A stretch of DNA of 64,000 nt from Photobacterium aphoticum (GCF_001029435.1 NZ_LDOV01000017.1:154163-218162); one strand, 5' to 3'; counted from the stretch's first letter, positions 9,810 through 19,419 are shown. The notes: generated by a model from the sequence alone, not told the origin. Numbers and translations are program-made.

Positions 9810-10850
9810 CTACAGCCCCCTTTCCTTGACCCATGCCCGCACTTTCTGGCCTTCCTTCAGCTCAAACACACCAGACGTAGCAATATTGTCGCCATCGGCC
9901 AAGCCCAACAGCACCCGTCGTTTATCATCCAGTTTGACAGCCACTTTCGACACCATGCCTTGCTCATCCACTTTCCAGACAAACTGCTGATCGCCTTCTG
10001 TCATGATGGCACGTTGAGGGATCGCCCCTAACTCCCCGCCAGGCAACGCAACCCGTACATGACCCGCCATGCCCGGCAACAAGTTCACTCCGGCTGGGCG
10101 CTCCATAAAGAGAGTCACTTTATAGCTGGAGGTTTTCTCGTCGGCTTCGGTATCGAGCTCTTTAAATTCGGCAGGAAATTGCTGATTGGGGATGGTGTCA
10201 AACGAAACACTGGGCTTAATGTCAAACCCGCTGGAATGTTGAAATCGGGTCAACAGTTGGTCAGGTAACTGAAAAGTCACGTTGATCAACCCTGCACTTT
10301 GGATATGCATGACCGGTTGCTTAGCAGTGACGTATTCATAGTTTTCAATTAAGGAGAGGGACAGGGTGCCGTCATACGGCGCAATCAGGGTGGCATATTT
10401 CAGGTTGGCCTGCGCTTTTTCCAGTTCAGCTTTGGCTTGGTTCCGCTCGGCTTTTGACCGGTCAAAATCGAGCTCTGATACCACATTGGTTTTCAGCAGT
10501 TCCCGATCCCGTTTGTACTGCACATTCGCAAGTTCATAGTTGGCTTGGGCTTGCTCAACTAACAATCGCAACTGATCCGTATTTAAGTGCGCCAACGTCT
10601 GCCCCCGCTTGACATTGTCGCCCGGATCCACGACCACTTTGTCTAACTGGCCAGAGACTCGAAAGGCCAACACGGCCTTATCTCCCGCTTCCACCACCGC
10701 AGGGAAGGTACGAAACACTTCGTTATTTCCCACCGCAACGGAATGCAATTTCACCGGCCTTGATTCGGGCTCCGGTACCGGTGCTTCTTTCTCGCCACAT
10801 CCTGTCACTGCGACTAACAGCACAGTTGTCGCTAACAATACGCGTCCCAT
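9810..10850 (-). CDS. RND efflux periplasmic adaptor lipoprotein (first adaptor)
   Basis: 346 aa and first gene of the efflux operon. Lipobox VTGC gives acylated C18. It shows the adaptor fold: lipoyl half (GDNVKRGQTLAHLNTDQLR), alpha-hairpin, second lipoyl half (APYDGTLSLSLIENYEYV), then the beta-barrel. It differs clearly from the second adaptor, so the pair is likely a functional heteromer as described for TriA/TriB, not a recent duplication. No regulator gene lies beside the operon; its promoter should be in the 10851-11216 gap. Confidence 0.92.
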   Translation of the reverse strand: MGRVLLATTVLLVAVTGCGEKEAPVPEPESRPVKLHSVAVGNNEVFRTFPAVVEAGDKAVLAFRVSGQLDKVVVDPGDNVKRGQTLAHLNTDQLRLLVEQAQANYELANVQYKRDRELLKTNVVSELDFDRSKAERNQAKAELEKAQANLKYATLIAPYDGTLSLSLIENYEYVTAKQPVMHIQSAGLINVTFQLPDQLLTRFQHSSGFDIKPSVSFDTIPNQQFPAEFKELDTEADEKTSSYKVTLFMERPAGVNLLPGMAGHVRVALPGGELGAIPQRAIMTEGDQQFVWKVDEQGMVSKVAVKLDDKRRVLLGLADGDNIATSGVFELKEGQKVRAWVKERGL

Positions 10851-11216
10851 AACATCCTCAATCCATTTCTTTTTGCTTTATTTATACGTGGAAGCGTTCG
10901 CAAAACAGCAACACAACTACCCACCTTTTGTTACCACTATAGCCCAGACAGCATGACATTATCTGAACATTACGCAAAAACATGACCAAAAACAGATCAT
11001 TAAATTGCTTTTGCACAACATCATTCATGCTTTATTTACACCTTCCAAATAACCCAATGGGCAACACAACAAAGAAAAGGTGAAGTAAGAAAATGGGAGA
11101 GATCGGAGAGAAAGGTGGCTATACCACCGTCAGGAAAACGCCGTGGAGAAAGCGTTATGAAAAAGCATTGTGAAAAAGCGTCGTGAAAAAGCACGGTGAA
11201 AAACCCTGATCGCAGA
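10851..11216 (-). other. upstream region of the RND operon with 13-bp repeats
   Basis: No coding sequence is convincing here. A TATAGT hexamer (minus strand, near 10937) could be the operon's -10 box. From 11142 to 11206 lie five imperfect 13-bp tandem repeats, described separately. Confidence 0.4.
11142..11206. repeat. five imperfect 13-bp tandem repeats (core GTGAAAAAGC)
   Basis: Units at 11142, 11155, 11168, 11181 and 11194 share the core TGAAAAAGC with changes mainly in the first three bases; the first and last copies are most degraded. The period is not a multiple of three and no reading frame uses it, so it is not coding. Confidence 0.7.
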
Positions 11217-11250
11217 AATAAAAAGGCCCCAACCAAGGTTGGAGCCTTCA
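11217..11250 (-). terminator. intrinsic terminator of fumarase
   Basis: On the minus strand AAGGC-T-CCAACCTTGGTTGG-G-GCCTT folds into a near-perfect hairpin followed by TTTTTATTT. Confidence 0.9.
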
Positions 11251-11273
11251 TCGTTCAGAGAACGCTTATCGCA

Positions 11274-12776
11274 TTACATTTCTGCGATTTTGACTTTCCA
11301 TGTGTCTGGACCAGTCTGGTGCGCATTCACACCTTCTGCATCCACGGCAACGGTTACTGGCATGTCTTCGACTTCAAATTCGTAAATCGCTTCCATACCC
11401 AAATCTTCAAACGCCACCACGCGAGCTTGTTTAATCGCTTTCGCCACCAGGTACGCTGCACCGCCCACTGCCATCAAGTACACAGCTTTGTGCTGTTTGA
11501 TGGATTCAATCGCTGCTGGGCCACGTTCCGCTTTACCGATCATACCGGTAAGGCCTGCTTGCTCGAGCATCATGTCTGTGAACTTGTCCATACGGGTAGA
11601 CGTAGTTGGACCAGCAGGCCCCACCACTTCATCACCCACGGCATCCACCGGACCCACGTAGTAAATAAAGCGGTTTTTGAAGTCCACAGGGAAATCTTCA
11701 CCACGTGCCAGCATATCCGCAATACGCTTGTGCGCTGCATCACGGCCAGTCAGGATCTTACCGGACAACAGAATGGTTTCGCCTGAACGCCACTCTTGTA
11801 CATCCGCTTTGGTCACGTTGTCCAAATTCACACGGCGTACATTGTCACCCACTTCCCACGTCACTTCTGGCCAGTCTTCTAGCTTCGGCGGCGTCAGTTC
11901 CGCAGGACCTGAACCGTCAAGGGTAAAGTGTACGTGACGAGTCGCCGCACAGTTCGGGATCATACACACTGGCTTAGAGGCCGCATGGGTTGGCGCGGTC
12001 TTGATTTTCACATCCAGTACGGTCGTCATCCCGCCCAGGCCTTGTGCACCAATACCCAGCTTGTTCACGCGGTTGTAAATGTCTAAACGCAGTGCTTCTT
12101 CGGCATTCTCTGCGCCGCGTTCTTGCAGCTCATGAATGTCGATAGATTCCATCAGGGATTCTTTGGCCAGTACCGCCGCTTTTTCCGCCGTACCACCAAT
12201 ACCAATACCCAACATGCCCGGTGGACACCAGCCCGCACCCATTAGCGGTACGGTCTTTTCTACCCACTCAGCAATGTCATCAGATGGGTTCAGCATCACC
12301 ATCTTGGTCTTGTTCTCAGAACCGCCGCCTTTCGCTGCGATTTGAATGTCCACTTTATCGCCCGCTACCATGTCAATGTGTACCACGGCTGGCGCATTGT
12401 CTTTGGTGTTCTTACGGCTACCGGCAGGATCCGCAACGACAGAGGCTCGTAGCGGGTTATCCGGATTGGTGTAGGCTTGACGCACGCCTTCATCAATCAT
12501 TTCTTGCACCGTCAGGTCACTGTCCCACTGCACGTTCATACCAATTTTGACGAAACAGGTCACGATACCCGTGTCTTGACAGATAGGACGACGACCTTCT
12601 GCTGACATACGCGAGTTGATCAGGATCTGCGCCATGGCATCTTTGGCGGCTTGGCTCTGCTCTTTGTTGTAGGCTTTTTCCAGCGCCTGCACAAAGTCCA
12701 GTGGGTGGTAGTATGAAATATACTGTAATGCGTCAGCGACACTGCTAATTACATCTTGCTTACGGATGACGGTCAT
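11274..12776 (-). CDS. fumA: fumarate hydratase, class I (iron-sulfur)
   Basis: 500 aa single-chain class I fumarase, interconverting fumarate and malate in the TCA cycle through an oxygen-sensitive 4Fe-4S cluster. Likely cluster cysteines are C66 (RPICQDTG), C184 (GWCPPG) and C271 or C276 (VCMIPNCAATRH). N-terminal catalytic and C-terminal domains are fused in the usual order. It is slightly shorter than the 548-aa E. coli FumA/FumB, as in many marine gammaproteobacteria, so the fumA symbol is by family, not by exact orthology. The gene is monocistronic with its own terminator, divergent from pabB. Confidence 0.93.
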   Translation of the reverse strand: MTVIRKQDVISSVADALQYISYYHPLDFVQALEKAYNKEQSQAAKDAMAQILINSRMSAEGRRPICQDTGIVTCFVKIGMNVQWDSDLTVQEMIDEGVRQAYTNPDNPLRASVVADPAGSRKNTKDNAPAVVHIDMVAGDKVDIQIAAKGGGSENKTKMVMLNPSDDIAEWVEKTVPLMGAGWCPPGMLGIGIGGTAEKAAVLAKESLMESIDIHELQERGAENAEEALRLDIYNRVNKLGIGAQGLGGMTTVLDVKIKTAPTHAASKPVCMIPNCAATRHVHFTLDGSGPAELTPPKLEDWPEVTWEVGDNVRRVNLDNVTKADVQEWRSGETILLSGKILTGRDAAHKRIADMLARGEDFPVDFKNRFIYYVGPVDAVGDEVVGPAGPTTSTRMDKFTDMMLEQAGLTGMIGKAERGPAAIESIKQHKAVYLMAVGGAAYLVAKAIKQARVVAFEDLGMEAIYEFEVEDMPVTVAVDAEGVNAHQTGPDTWKVKIAEM

Positions 12777-13060
12777 ATTTGCCCTCGTTGATTATTATCA
12801 TTCCATGGCGCCCGATTTGTTGCTTCCAATGTAGGGTATGGTTCACATCATTTCCCCGTCGGTAGGGAAATACACAGGGGAAATCACGCAACCACGCGGC
12901 CATGATCCTCATGGCAGTTGCTCCAATCCACTTCCATAAATAAGAAGACAAAAAAGCGGAAAGGATCGTCCTTGGGCGTCGTATTAAATTCTGTGTTTAT
13001 GATACTCTTGCGTACAATTTCGCGCCATGCGCCTATCGTACACCTGTCACAAAAAAGAAA

Positions 13061-14467
13061 ATGATTTGTAAATCACATCCAGAACTGTTTATTGAACAAC
13101 TCGACTACGACAAGGATGCATCGCTTACGTGGTTTGAACCGTTAGCAGGCCAGCCGTGGGCCATGATATTACGCTCGGCCGCCTCTGATCATCCAGATAA
13201 TCGCTTCGATATTTTAGTTGCCGATCCTTTAGCCACTTTAGAGACACATGGTGAAACAACTCGTATTAAGTTTTCAAATGGTGATGAAAAAATCAGCACC
13301 CTTGATCCCTTCCACTTAGTAGAGAAAATTCAGCACGATCTCCTGCCAAGCCTGAAACCCGTGAACGATGTGCCATTCATCGGTGGTGCCATCGGATTTT
13401 TTTCCTACGACCTTGGACGCCGTGTTGAAAAAATTGCCACAACAGCAGCGCATGATTTAGGAACGGCCGATATGGCGGTGGGCATTTATGACTGGGCGTT
13501 AATTGCCGACCACCAGCAAGAAAAACTGTACGTCATTTCCCCCAAGGATCACCCGCGCTTGGCGTGGCTGCAAGCACAGAAAAAACGTCATGATGCCGAA
13601 GCATTGACAAACAACACATCACAAGATAATCGCTTTTTATTAACATCTCCTTGGCAAGCCAACATGGATAAAGCGACATATTGCAACAAGTTTGATCGCG
13701 TCCAAAACTACCTGCTTTCCGGTGACTGTTATCAGATCAACCTGGCACAGCGCTTTTCCGCCCTGTACCAAGGGGATGAATGGCACGCCTATCGCTTACT
13801 GGAAGACAGCAACCAAGCCCCTTTTTCGGCGTTTATCCGCACCGAAGACAGCAGCGTATTGTCCGTCTCACCGGAGCGTTTTTTGCAGCACCGCCATGGC
13901 CTGGTGGAAACCAAGCCGATCAAAGGAACACGACCACGCAGCGCTGATCCTGTGACCGATCGCGCATTGGCTGATCAATTGCGCACAACCGAGAAGGATC
14001 AGGCTGAAAACCTGATGATTGTGGATTTGCTGCGTAATGACATTGGCCGTGTCGCCAAGCCGGGCTCGGTGTCTGTACCGAAACTGTTTGATGTGGAAAG
14101 TTTTCCGGCTGTACACCACTTAGTGAGTACCGTCGTGGGTGAGCTGGACAGCCAATACAGCCCAACGGATTTGCTGCGCGCTTGCTTCCCGGGCGGTTCA
14201 ATCACGGGGGCGCCGAAAATTCGCGCGATGCAAATCATTGAAGAGTTAGAGCCACACCGTCGCAGCGTGTATTGTGGCAGTATTGGCTACATCAGCCGTT
14301 GCGGCCAGATGGACACCAGTATCACCATTCGTACCCTGATTGCCCATCAGCAACAGATCCATGCCTGGGCAGGCGGTGGGTTAGTGGCAGACAGCCAAGC
14401 AGACAGTGAATATCAGGAAACGTTGGACAAATTAAGCCGCATTTTACCGACACTGCCGAGCGCATAA
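13061..14467 (+). CDS. pabB: aminodeoxychorismate synthase component I
   Basis: 468 aa chorismate-binding enzyme that aminates chorismate to 4-amino-4-deoxychorismate for folate synthesis, with PabA as glutaminase partner. It is told from anthranilate synthase by the nucleophilic lysine K288 in PIKGTRPR, where TrpE has alanine. The chorismate-binding signatures ENLMIVDLLRNDIG and GGSITGAPKIRAMQIIEELE are complete. The ATG at 13061 has only a weak purine-rich stretch (AAAAAAGAAA) before it. pabB is followed by nudL as in E. coli, though a terminator separates them. Confidence 0.95.
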   Translation: MICKSHPELFIEQLDYDKDASLTWFEPLAGQPWAMILRSAASDHPDNRFDILVADPLATLETHGETTRIKFSNGDEKISTLDPFHLVEKIQHDLLPSLKPVNDVPFIGGAIGFFSYDLGRRVEKIATTAAHDLGTADMAVGIYDWALIADHQQEKLYVISPKDHPRLAWLQAQKKRHDAEALTNNTSQDNRFLLTSPWQANMDKATYCNKFDRVQNYLLSGDCYQINLAQRFSALYQGDEWHAYRLLEDSNQAPFSAFIRTEDSSVLSVSPERFLQHRHGLVETKPIKGTRPRSADPVTDRALADQLRTTEKDQAENLMIVDLLRNDIGRVAKPGSVSVPKLFDVESFPAVHHLVSTVVGELDSQYSPTDLLRACFPGGSITGAPKIRAMQIIEELEPHRRSVYCGSIGYISRCGQMDTSITIRTLIAHQQQIHAWAGGGLVADSQADSEYQETLDKLSRILPTLPSA

Positions 14468-14511
14468 TCATCGCGTAAATTGCCTGCACTTTTCTGTTAT
14501 CAACATGAAAT

Positions 14512-14550
14512 GCCAAGCTTTGTTTGCTTTTATGAGGCTTGGCTTTTTTT
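14512..14550 (+). terminator. intrinsic terminator of pabB
   Basis: GCCAAGC (14512-14518) pairs with GCTTGGC (14537-14543) with an 18-nt loop, followed by TTTTTTT. Confidence 0.75.
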
Positions 14551-14700
14551 GTACCATTTATTATGCTGACTGCACATTTTTACCGACTACGGTTGGTAAA
14601 ACGCCGCCACTTTGCGAAGGATTTATCGACAATTAACTCGATAAGTGGTTGTTTCAGCATCTATAGTTAAACTATGTGTCATCGGCTCCACGGAAGGTTT

Positions 14701-15309
14701 ATGAATACTCAAGCGCATCTGCTCACCCGTTTTTTACTGGCTCCCCAAGCCAGTTATGATGCCAGCCATACCAACCGTATTCAGCAAAGCCTTAACCTGC
14801 GTGATCCCCTCAAACAGGCAGCGGTATTGATCCCGCTCGTCCCCCGTCAAAATCATTATCACGTGGTGTTTACGCGCCGAGCACAACACCTGAAACATCA
14901 CCCAGGTCAGGTCTCTTTCCCAGGTGGAAAATACGAATCACACGACCGCGATCTTATTGCAACAGCCCTGCGTGAAACCCACGAAGAAACCGGTATTGTG
15001 TGTTCTCGTGAAAATATTATTGGCCAGTTGCCTGCCCTGCCAACCGTCAGTGGCTACCTCGTCACCCCTTTTCTGTCGATCATCTCGCCGGATTACACCC
15101 CGACACTTGATGCCAACGAGGTGGATGAGTTGTTTGAAGTCCCGCTGGATTACCTATTGAACCCAGTGAATATGCGGGCTCAAGAAGTCACCATACGGGG
15201 CAAAAAACATCACATCTATTCAGTCCCCTTCCATCAATATTCCATTTGGGGCGCCACTGCACAAATGATCAAAGTGCTGTCAAAACAGCTTTGGCATGAG
15301 CCAAAATAA
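14701..15309 (+). CDS. nudL: CoA pyrophosphatase, Nudix family (NudL)
   Basis: 202 aa. The Nudix hydrolase core shows the CoA-specific upstream motif (FTRRAQHLKHHPGQVSFPGG) running into the Nudix box with RETHEETGI; as in E. coli NudL the spacing at the start of the box departs from the strict consensus. It likely splits CoA into phosphopantetheine and 3',5'-ADP. I chose the ATG at 14701 because GGAAGG lies 4-9 nt upstream; an in-frame ATG at 14674 has no ribosome binding site. The pabB-nudL-sdaA neighbourhood is the same as in E. coli. Confidence 0.88.
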   Translation: MNTQAHLLTRFLLAPQASYDASHTNRIQQSLNLRDPLKQAAVLIPLVPRQNHYHVVFTRRAQHLKHHPGQVSFPGGKYESHDRDLIATALRETHEETGIVCSRENIIGQLPALPTVSGYLVTPFLSIISPDYTPTLDANEVDELFEVPLDYLLNPVNMRAQEVTIRGKKHHIYSVPFHQYSIWGATAQMIKVLSKQLWHEPK

Positions 15310-15325
15310 TGTGACACATTATTTT
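15303..15325. promoter_or_regulatory. perfect 23-bp palindrome at the nudL stop codon
   Basis: Two 11-nt arms, AAAATAATGTG and CACATTATTTT, flank a single central A. It overlaps the nudL stop and lies about 170 nt before sdaC. It could be an operator or a weak AT-rich terminator for nudL. Confidence 0.45.
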
Positions 15326-15346
15326 CCCTAATTTTACCCACCAAAA

Positions 15347-15368
15347 AAGTGTGATCAAGATCACTTTA
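15347..15368. promoter_or_regulatory. CRP binding site upstream of sdaC
   Basis: The core TGTGATCAAGATCACT fits the CRP consensus at 18 of 22 positions. It lies about 125 nt before the serine-transporter start. CRP activation of sdaC is known in E. coli. A partial second palindrome TTGATCAA follows near 15408. Confidence 0.75.
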
Positions 15369-15492
15369 ATTTGTATTGCAATTTCACCCCGTTACATAAC
15401 GAGATCTTGATCAAAGTTTTCTTGCAATAAATAACGAAAATGCGCTCCGTTCCTAAATTTCCGTTCCGTAATTCAACTTTGGATAGATAATC

Positions 15493-16746
15493 ATGCAAAC
15501 ATCTACAAGCACTGCAGCCACCACTGCTGCAAAAGCAGGATGGACGTACAAAGACGTAACTTGGGCACTATCGCTTTTCGGTACTGCTGTAGGCGCAGGC
15601 GTTCTGTTCCTTCCGATTAAAGCCGGTGCTGGCGGTTTCTGGCCTCTAGTGATCCTTGCTCTACTTGCACTGCCAATGACTTGGTTTGCTCACAAGAGCC
15701 TTGCGCGTTTCGTACTTTCTGCAAAAGATCCTAACGCTGATATCACTGATACAGTAGAAGAGCACTTTGGTAAGACTGGCGCGAACATCATCACTTTTGC
15801 ATACTTCTTTGCCATCTACCCAATCGTACTTATCTACGGTGTAGGTATTACTAACACTGTTGACTCTTTCATGGTTAACCAGCTAGGTATGGAATCTATT
15901 CCACGCTGGTTGCTGTCTGGTGGTTTGATCCTTGCGATGACTGCGGGCGTTCTGTTCGGTAAAGAACTAATGCTAAAAGCAACATCTGCTGTGGTTTACC
16001 CACTAGTATTCGTACTATTCGCGCTATCTATCTACCTGGTTCCAGAGTGGAACTCTTCAATGGTATCAGTAGCACCGGATTGGTCTGCAATGCCTTCTGT
16101 TGTATGGCTAGCAATTCCAATCATCGTGTTCTCTTTCAACCACAGCCCAATCATCTCTCAGTTTGCTAAAGAACAGCGTCAGCAGTTCGGCGACGATGCT
16201 GTGAAGAAAACAGACATGATCACTGGCGGCGCAGCAATGATGCTGATGGCGTTCGTAATGTTCTTCGTATTCTCTGTTGTTCTGTCTATGTCTCCAGAGC
16301 AGCTAGCTGAAGCACAAGCACAAAACATCTCTGTACTGTCTTATCTGGCTAACGTACACGAATCTCCACTGATCTCTCTAATGGGTCCACTGGTTGCTTT
16401 CGCTGCGATTACTTCTAGCTACTTCGGTCACTTCCTAGGTGCACAAGAAGGTCTAGTAGGTCTTGTGAAGTCTCGTTCTTCAATGCCTGTAAGCACTATC
16501 GAGAAAATCTCTCTAGCATTCATCGTTGTAACGACTTGGATTGTTGCGGTAGTTAACCCAAGCATCCTAGGTATGATTGAAACAATGGGTGCACCGATGA
16601 TTGCTGCAATCCTGTTCCTGATGCCAATCTTCGCAATGAACAAAGTACCAGCTATGGCTAAGTACAAAACGTCGACAGCTGCACAGATTTTCACAGTACT
16701 ATGTGGTATTGCAGCCATTACTTCGGTAATCTACGGCGCTCTATAA
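15493..16746 (+). CDS. sdaC: serine/H+ symporter, HAAAP family (SdaC-like)
   Basis: 417 aa integral membrane protein with about 11 hydrophobic helices, matching the hydroxy/aromatic amino acid permease family to which SdaC, TdcC and STP belong. The conserved N-terminal stretch TWALSLFGTAVGAGVLFLPI marks helix 1. Placement just before serine deaminase sdaA makes serine the likely substrate. Codon use is strongly biased (many CTA, CGT, AAC), the pattern of highly expressed genes here. The gene has a CRP site upstream and its own terminator. In E. coli sdaC pairs with sdaB, so its position between nudL and sdaA is a rearrangement. Confidence 0.88.
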   Translation: MQTSTSTAATTAAKAGWTYKDVTWALSLFGTAVGAGVLFLPIKAGAGGFWPLVILALLALPMTWFAHKSLARFVLSAKDPNADITDTVEEHFGKTGANIITFAYFFAIYPIVLIYGVGITNTVDSFMVNQLGMESIPRWLLSGGLILAMTAGVLFGKELMLKATSAVVYPLVFVLFALSIYLVPEWNSSMVSVAPDWSAMPSVVWLAIPIIVFSFNHSPIISQFAKEQRQQFGDDAVKKTDMITGGAAMMLMAFVMFFVFSVVLSMSPEQLAEAQAQNISVLSYLANVHESPLISLMGPLVAFAAITSSYFGHFLGAQEGLVGLVKSRSSMPVSTIEKISLAFIVVTTWIVAVVNPSILGMIETMGAPMIAAILFLMPIFAMNKVPAMAKYKTSTAAQIFTVLCGIAAITSVIYGAL

Positions 16747-16854
16747 GGCAGTTCTCACCAAACGTGTGATAATTGACCACTACAGATTGTCTAAACGAGA
16801 AAATGTGCTACAACACATAGTCTTCAAATACAATTCACGTAGAATATAGCTACT

Positions 16855-16890
16855 AAAGAGCAGGACGCTTACGCCCCTGCTCTTTTGTTT
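16855..16890 (+). terminator. terminator between sdaC and sdaA
   Basis: AAAGAGCAGG (16855-16864) pairs with CCTGCTCTTT (16876-16885) across an 11-nt loop, then TTGTTTTG. Confidence 0.85.
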
Positions 16891-16980
16891 TGTTTATCTC
16901 GCCAAGGAAGGGGCGGGAATGATAAGAACGACACAGTCTAAGGTGGAGCGAGATGGCTTCTCTGACTGAAGGTATTAGCA

Positions 16981-18342
16981 ATGATCAGTGTTTTTGATAT
17001 CTACAAAATTGGTGTGGGTCCTTCCAGTTCGCACACTGTAGGTCCTATGAAAGCGGGTAAAGAGTTCATCGATGACCTTCGCGCCATGGGTAAACTTCGT
17101 GATGTGACTAAAATTACGGTTGATGTATACGGTTCGCTTTCTCTAACCGGTAAAGGTCACCACACCGATATCGCTATCATCATGGGCCTAGCAGGCAACA
17201 GCCCAGAACATGTTGATATTGACGGCATTCCAGGTTTTATCGCGCGTGTTGAAGAGACTGAACGTCTACCTGTTGGCATGCACTGTCATACTGTTGACTT
17301 CCCTCGTGAAGGCGGTATGAACTTCCATACAACGAACCTTCCTCTACACGAGAACGGCATGACTATCCATGCTTGGATCGGTGATGAAGACGCATACACG
17401 AAGACTTACTACTCTATCGGCGGTGGTTTCATCGTTGACGAAGAGAACTTCGGTAAATCAAGCGAGTCTTCTGTGAAGGTTCCTTACATGTTCACAACTG
17501 CTGATGAGCTTGTGAAGCAATGTAAAGAACACGGCCTGTCTGTGAGCTCTCTGGTTATGGCCAACGAGCGCGCAATGAACGCCGAAGAAGAAATCAGCAC
17601 TTACTTCGCTAACATCTGGCGCACAATGCGTGAGTGTATGGAGCGTGGTATGAGCGAAGAAGGTATCCTGCCTGGTCCACTACGTGTACCTCGTCGTGCT
17701 GCTGCCCTTCGTCAGCAACTGCTAACAACTGAAAAACTAAGCAACGACCCAATGACGGTTGTTGACTGGGTTAACATGTACGCGTTTGCAGTTAACGAAG
17801 AAAACGCAGCGGGTGGCCGCGTGGTAACAGCACCAACAAACGGTGCATGTGGCATCATCCCTGCGGTACTGGCTTACTACGACAAGTTCATCCAGTCTGT
17901 AGGTCCTAAAGAGTACACCCGTTACTTCGCAGCATCTGGCGCAGTAGGCGGTCTGTACAAGCGTAACGCTTCTATCTCTGGTGCTGAAGTAGGCTGTCAG
18001 GGTGAAGTCGGCGTGGCATGTTCTATGGCGGCAGCGGGCCTTGCTGAGCTGATGGGCGGTAGCCCTGAGCAAGTATGTATGGCGGCTGAAATCGCAATGG
18101 AACACAACCTGGGCCTAACCTGTGACCCTGTTGCTGGTCAGGTACAGGTTCCATGTATCGAACGTAACGGTATTGCTGCGGTTAAAGCGATCAACGCGTC
18201 TCGCATGGCACTACGTCGTTCTTCTGAGCCTCGCGTTTCACTGGATAAAGTGATCGAGACAATGCTAGAAACCGGTAAAGACATGAACGCGAAATACCGC
18301 GAAACGTCTCAGGGCGGTCTGGCTATCAAAGTGATCTGCTAA
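16981..18342 (+). CDS. sdaA: L-serine ammonia-lyase, iron-sulfur type
   Basis: 453 aa, full length for the single-chain bacterial serine deaminase. It converts L-serine to pyruvate and ammonia using an oxygen-labile 4Fe-4S cluster. The N-terminal domain begins [19 protein letters not shown] and the catalytic domain contains TNGACGIIP. Candidate cluster cysteines lie in the segment from [12 protein letters not shown] to [14 protein letters not shown]. Shine-Dalgarno GAAGGT precedes the ATG. It works with the adjacent serine importer, letting the cell use external serine as carbon source. Confidence 0.96.
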   Translation: MISVFDIYKIGVGPSSSHTVGPMKAGKEFIDDLRAMGKLRDVTKITVDVYGSLSLTGKGHHTDIAIIMGLAGNSPEHVDIDGIPGFIARVEETERLPVGMHCHTVDFPREGGMNFHTTNLPLHENGMTIHAWIGDEDAYTKTYYSIGGGFIVDEENFGKSSESSVKVPYMFTTADELVKQCKEHGLSVSSLVMANERAMNAEEEISTYFANIWRTMRECMERGMSEEGILPGPLRVPRRAAALRQQLLTTEKLSNDPMTVVDWVNMYAFAVNEENAAGGRVVTAPTNGACGIIPAVLAYYDKFIQSVGPKEYTRYFAASGAVGGLYKRNASISGAEVGCQGEVGVACSMAAAGLAELMGGSPEQVCMAAEIAMEHNLGLTCDPVAGQVQVPCIERNGIAAVKAINASRMALRRSSEPRVSLDKVIETMLETGKDMNAKYRETSQGGLAIKVIC

Positions 18343-18390
18343 TCGCAATCCTTTGAGGCGGGCAGAACACACTGCCACGCGCATGAAAAA

Positions 18391-18415
18391 AGCGACCTCC
18401 GGGTCGCTTTTTTTG
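18391..18415 (+). terminator. bidirectional terminator after sdaA
   Basis: AGCGACC (18391-18397) and GGTCGCT (18402-18408) with TCCG loop, A-run before and T-run after, so it serves sdaA and the convergent gene at 18451. Confidence 0.93.
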
Positions 18416-18450
18416 TCTCTGAGTTTTATGCGTCAGTACGCTCCACCTGC

Positions 18451-19419
18451 TTAGTACGCCCCACCTGCGTTGTGCAACAAGCTTTCTATATCTTCCGCTA
18501 ACGCTTCACCACACTGTAACGTCGTCACCCAGGAAATGGGGATCCCTTGCTGATCGCCAAACCCGTAACACGCCCCTGCCAACGCACCAACCAATACGGC
18601 GCGGCCACAACTGTCACCGGAGGCACGGATGTTATTCAGTACCGCTTCGGTATAGCTACTGCTGTTTTGTAAAATCCACGCCGCCATCGGCAGACTGTCT
18701 CCTAAATGACAGGCCTGATTCACAATGGTCAGCACATGGCTCAAGTCATTCACCTCGCCATCCAGCTTACGGACTTGCTCAATTTTGTCTTTGATTTCAG
18801 GCGGGCTTTTCACCGCTAAAATGTTCAGTACCGGTTCCATTCGGCGCGAGCGTAATGCTTCATTCAGTGCACTGGCAAAGGCTTTGGCACAGCTTAGCGC
18901 CGTCTCATTTTGATGAGTGATCCCGACAAGACGCTCGATTTCTTTCTCTAATTGATCAGACGGTAATTTCAGGGACACCAGCGCAGGAATGGCACACAAG
19001 GCAGGGTTTTGATCATCATCGCTTCCGGAGTCATCTGGCCATTCATCAGGCGAGAGAGAAAACAAGGTCAACAGTAAGGCTTTGGTTGGGCTGTCGACAT
19101 AGCCCATGAACTCTCCGCCAGGCCCGAAGTAGTCCAGCATGGCTTGCTGCATGCTTACGGTATCCACATCCGGCTGACTGAGTAAACGGATATACAGAGC
19201 GACCCACTCACCGTAAATCGTCAATTCCCCTGCTGTCAGCTTATCGTGGGCGTAGTAGCCTTCCACGCCCTCGTAGTGCTGTGGATCAGGCTCAATAAAA
19301 GGGAAATGCGGTAACTCGGCTAAGCTGGCTACCCGCTCTGGTGAATAGATCCAGTGCGTTCCCATGCTTGCAGCATCGGCCACCAGCGCCCCCATTAATG
19401 CAGCATAACGTTGTGTCAT
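18451..19419 (-). CDS. ADP-ribosylglycohydrolase-family protein (crystallin J1-like)
   Basis: 322 aa. The N-terminus (GALVADAASMGTHWIYSPERV) and the C-terminal ASGDSCGRAVLVGALAGA match the all-helical ADP-ribosylglycohydrolase fold, in the subgroup resembling J1 crystallins. In classical enzymes such as DraG the C-terminal motif is GGDTDTxA and binds two magnesium ions; here threonine-aspartate-threonine is replaced by serine-cysteine-glycine, so catalytic activity is uncertain. It has a good GGAGAGG Shine-Dalgarno and no operon partner. The target, if any, is unknown. Confidence 0.75.
   Translation of the reverse strand: MTQRYAALMGALVADAASMGTHWIYSPERVASLAELPHFPFIEPDPQHYEGVEGYYAHDKLTAGELTIYGEWVALYIRLLSQPDVDTVSMQQAMLDYFGPGGEFMGYVDSPTKALLLTLFSLSPDEWPDDSGSDDDQNPALCAIPALVSLKLPSDQLEKEIERLVGITHQNETALSCAKAFASALNEALRSRRMEPVLNILAVKSPPEIKDKIEQVRKLDGEVNDLSHVLTIVNQACHLGDSLPMAAWILQNSSSYTEAVLNNIRASGDSCGRAVLVGALAGACYGFGDQQGIPISWVTTLQCGEALAEDIESLLHNAGGAY

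Noticed and set aside
11142..11206. Coding repeat on the minus strand (71-codon ORF 11036-11251)
   Set aside because: The 13-bp period shifts the frame in each copy and the ORF spans the fumarase terminator.
11196..11786. 196-codon plus-strand ORF
   Set aside because: Antisense shadow of fumarase starting in its terminator region.
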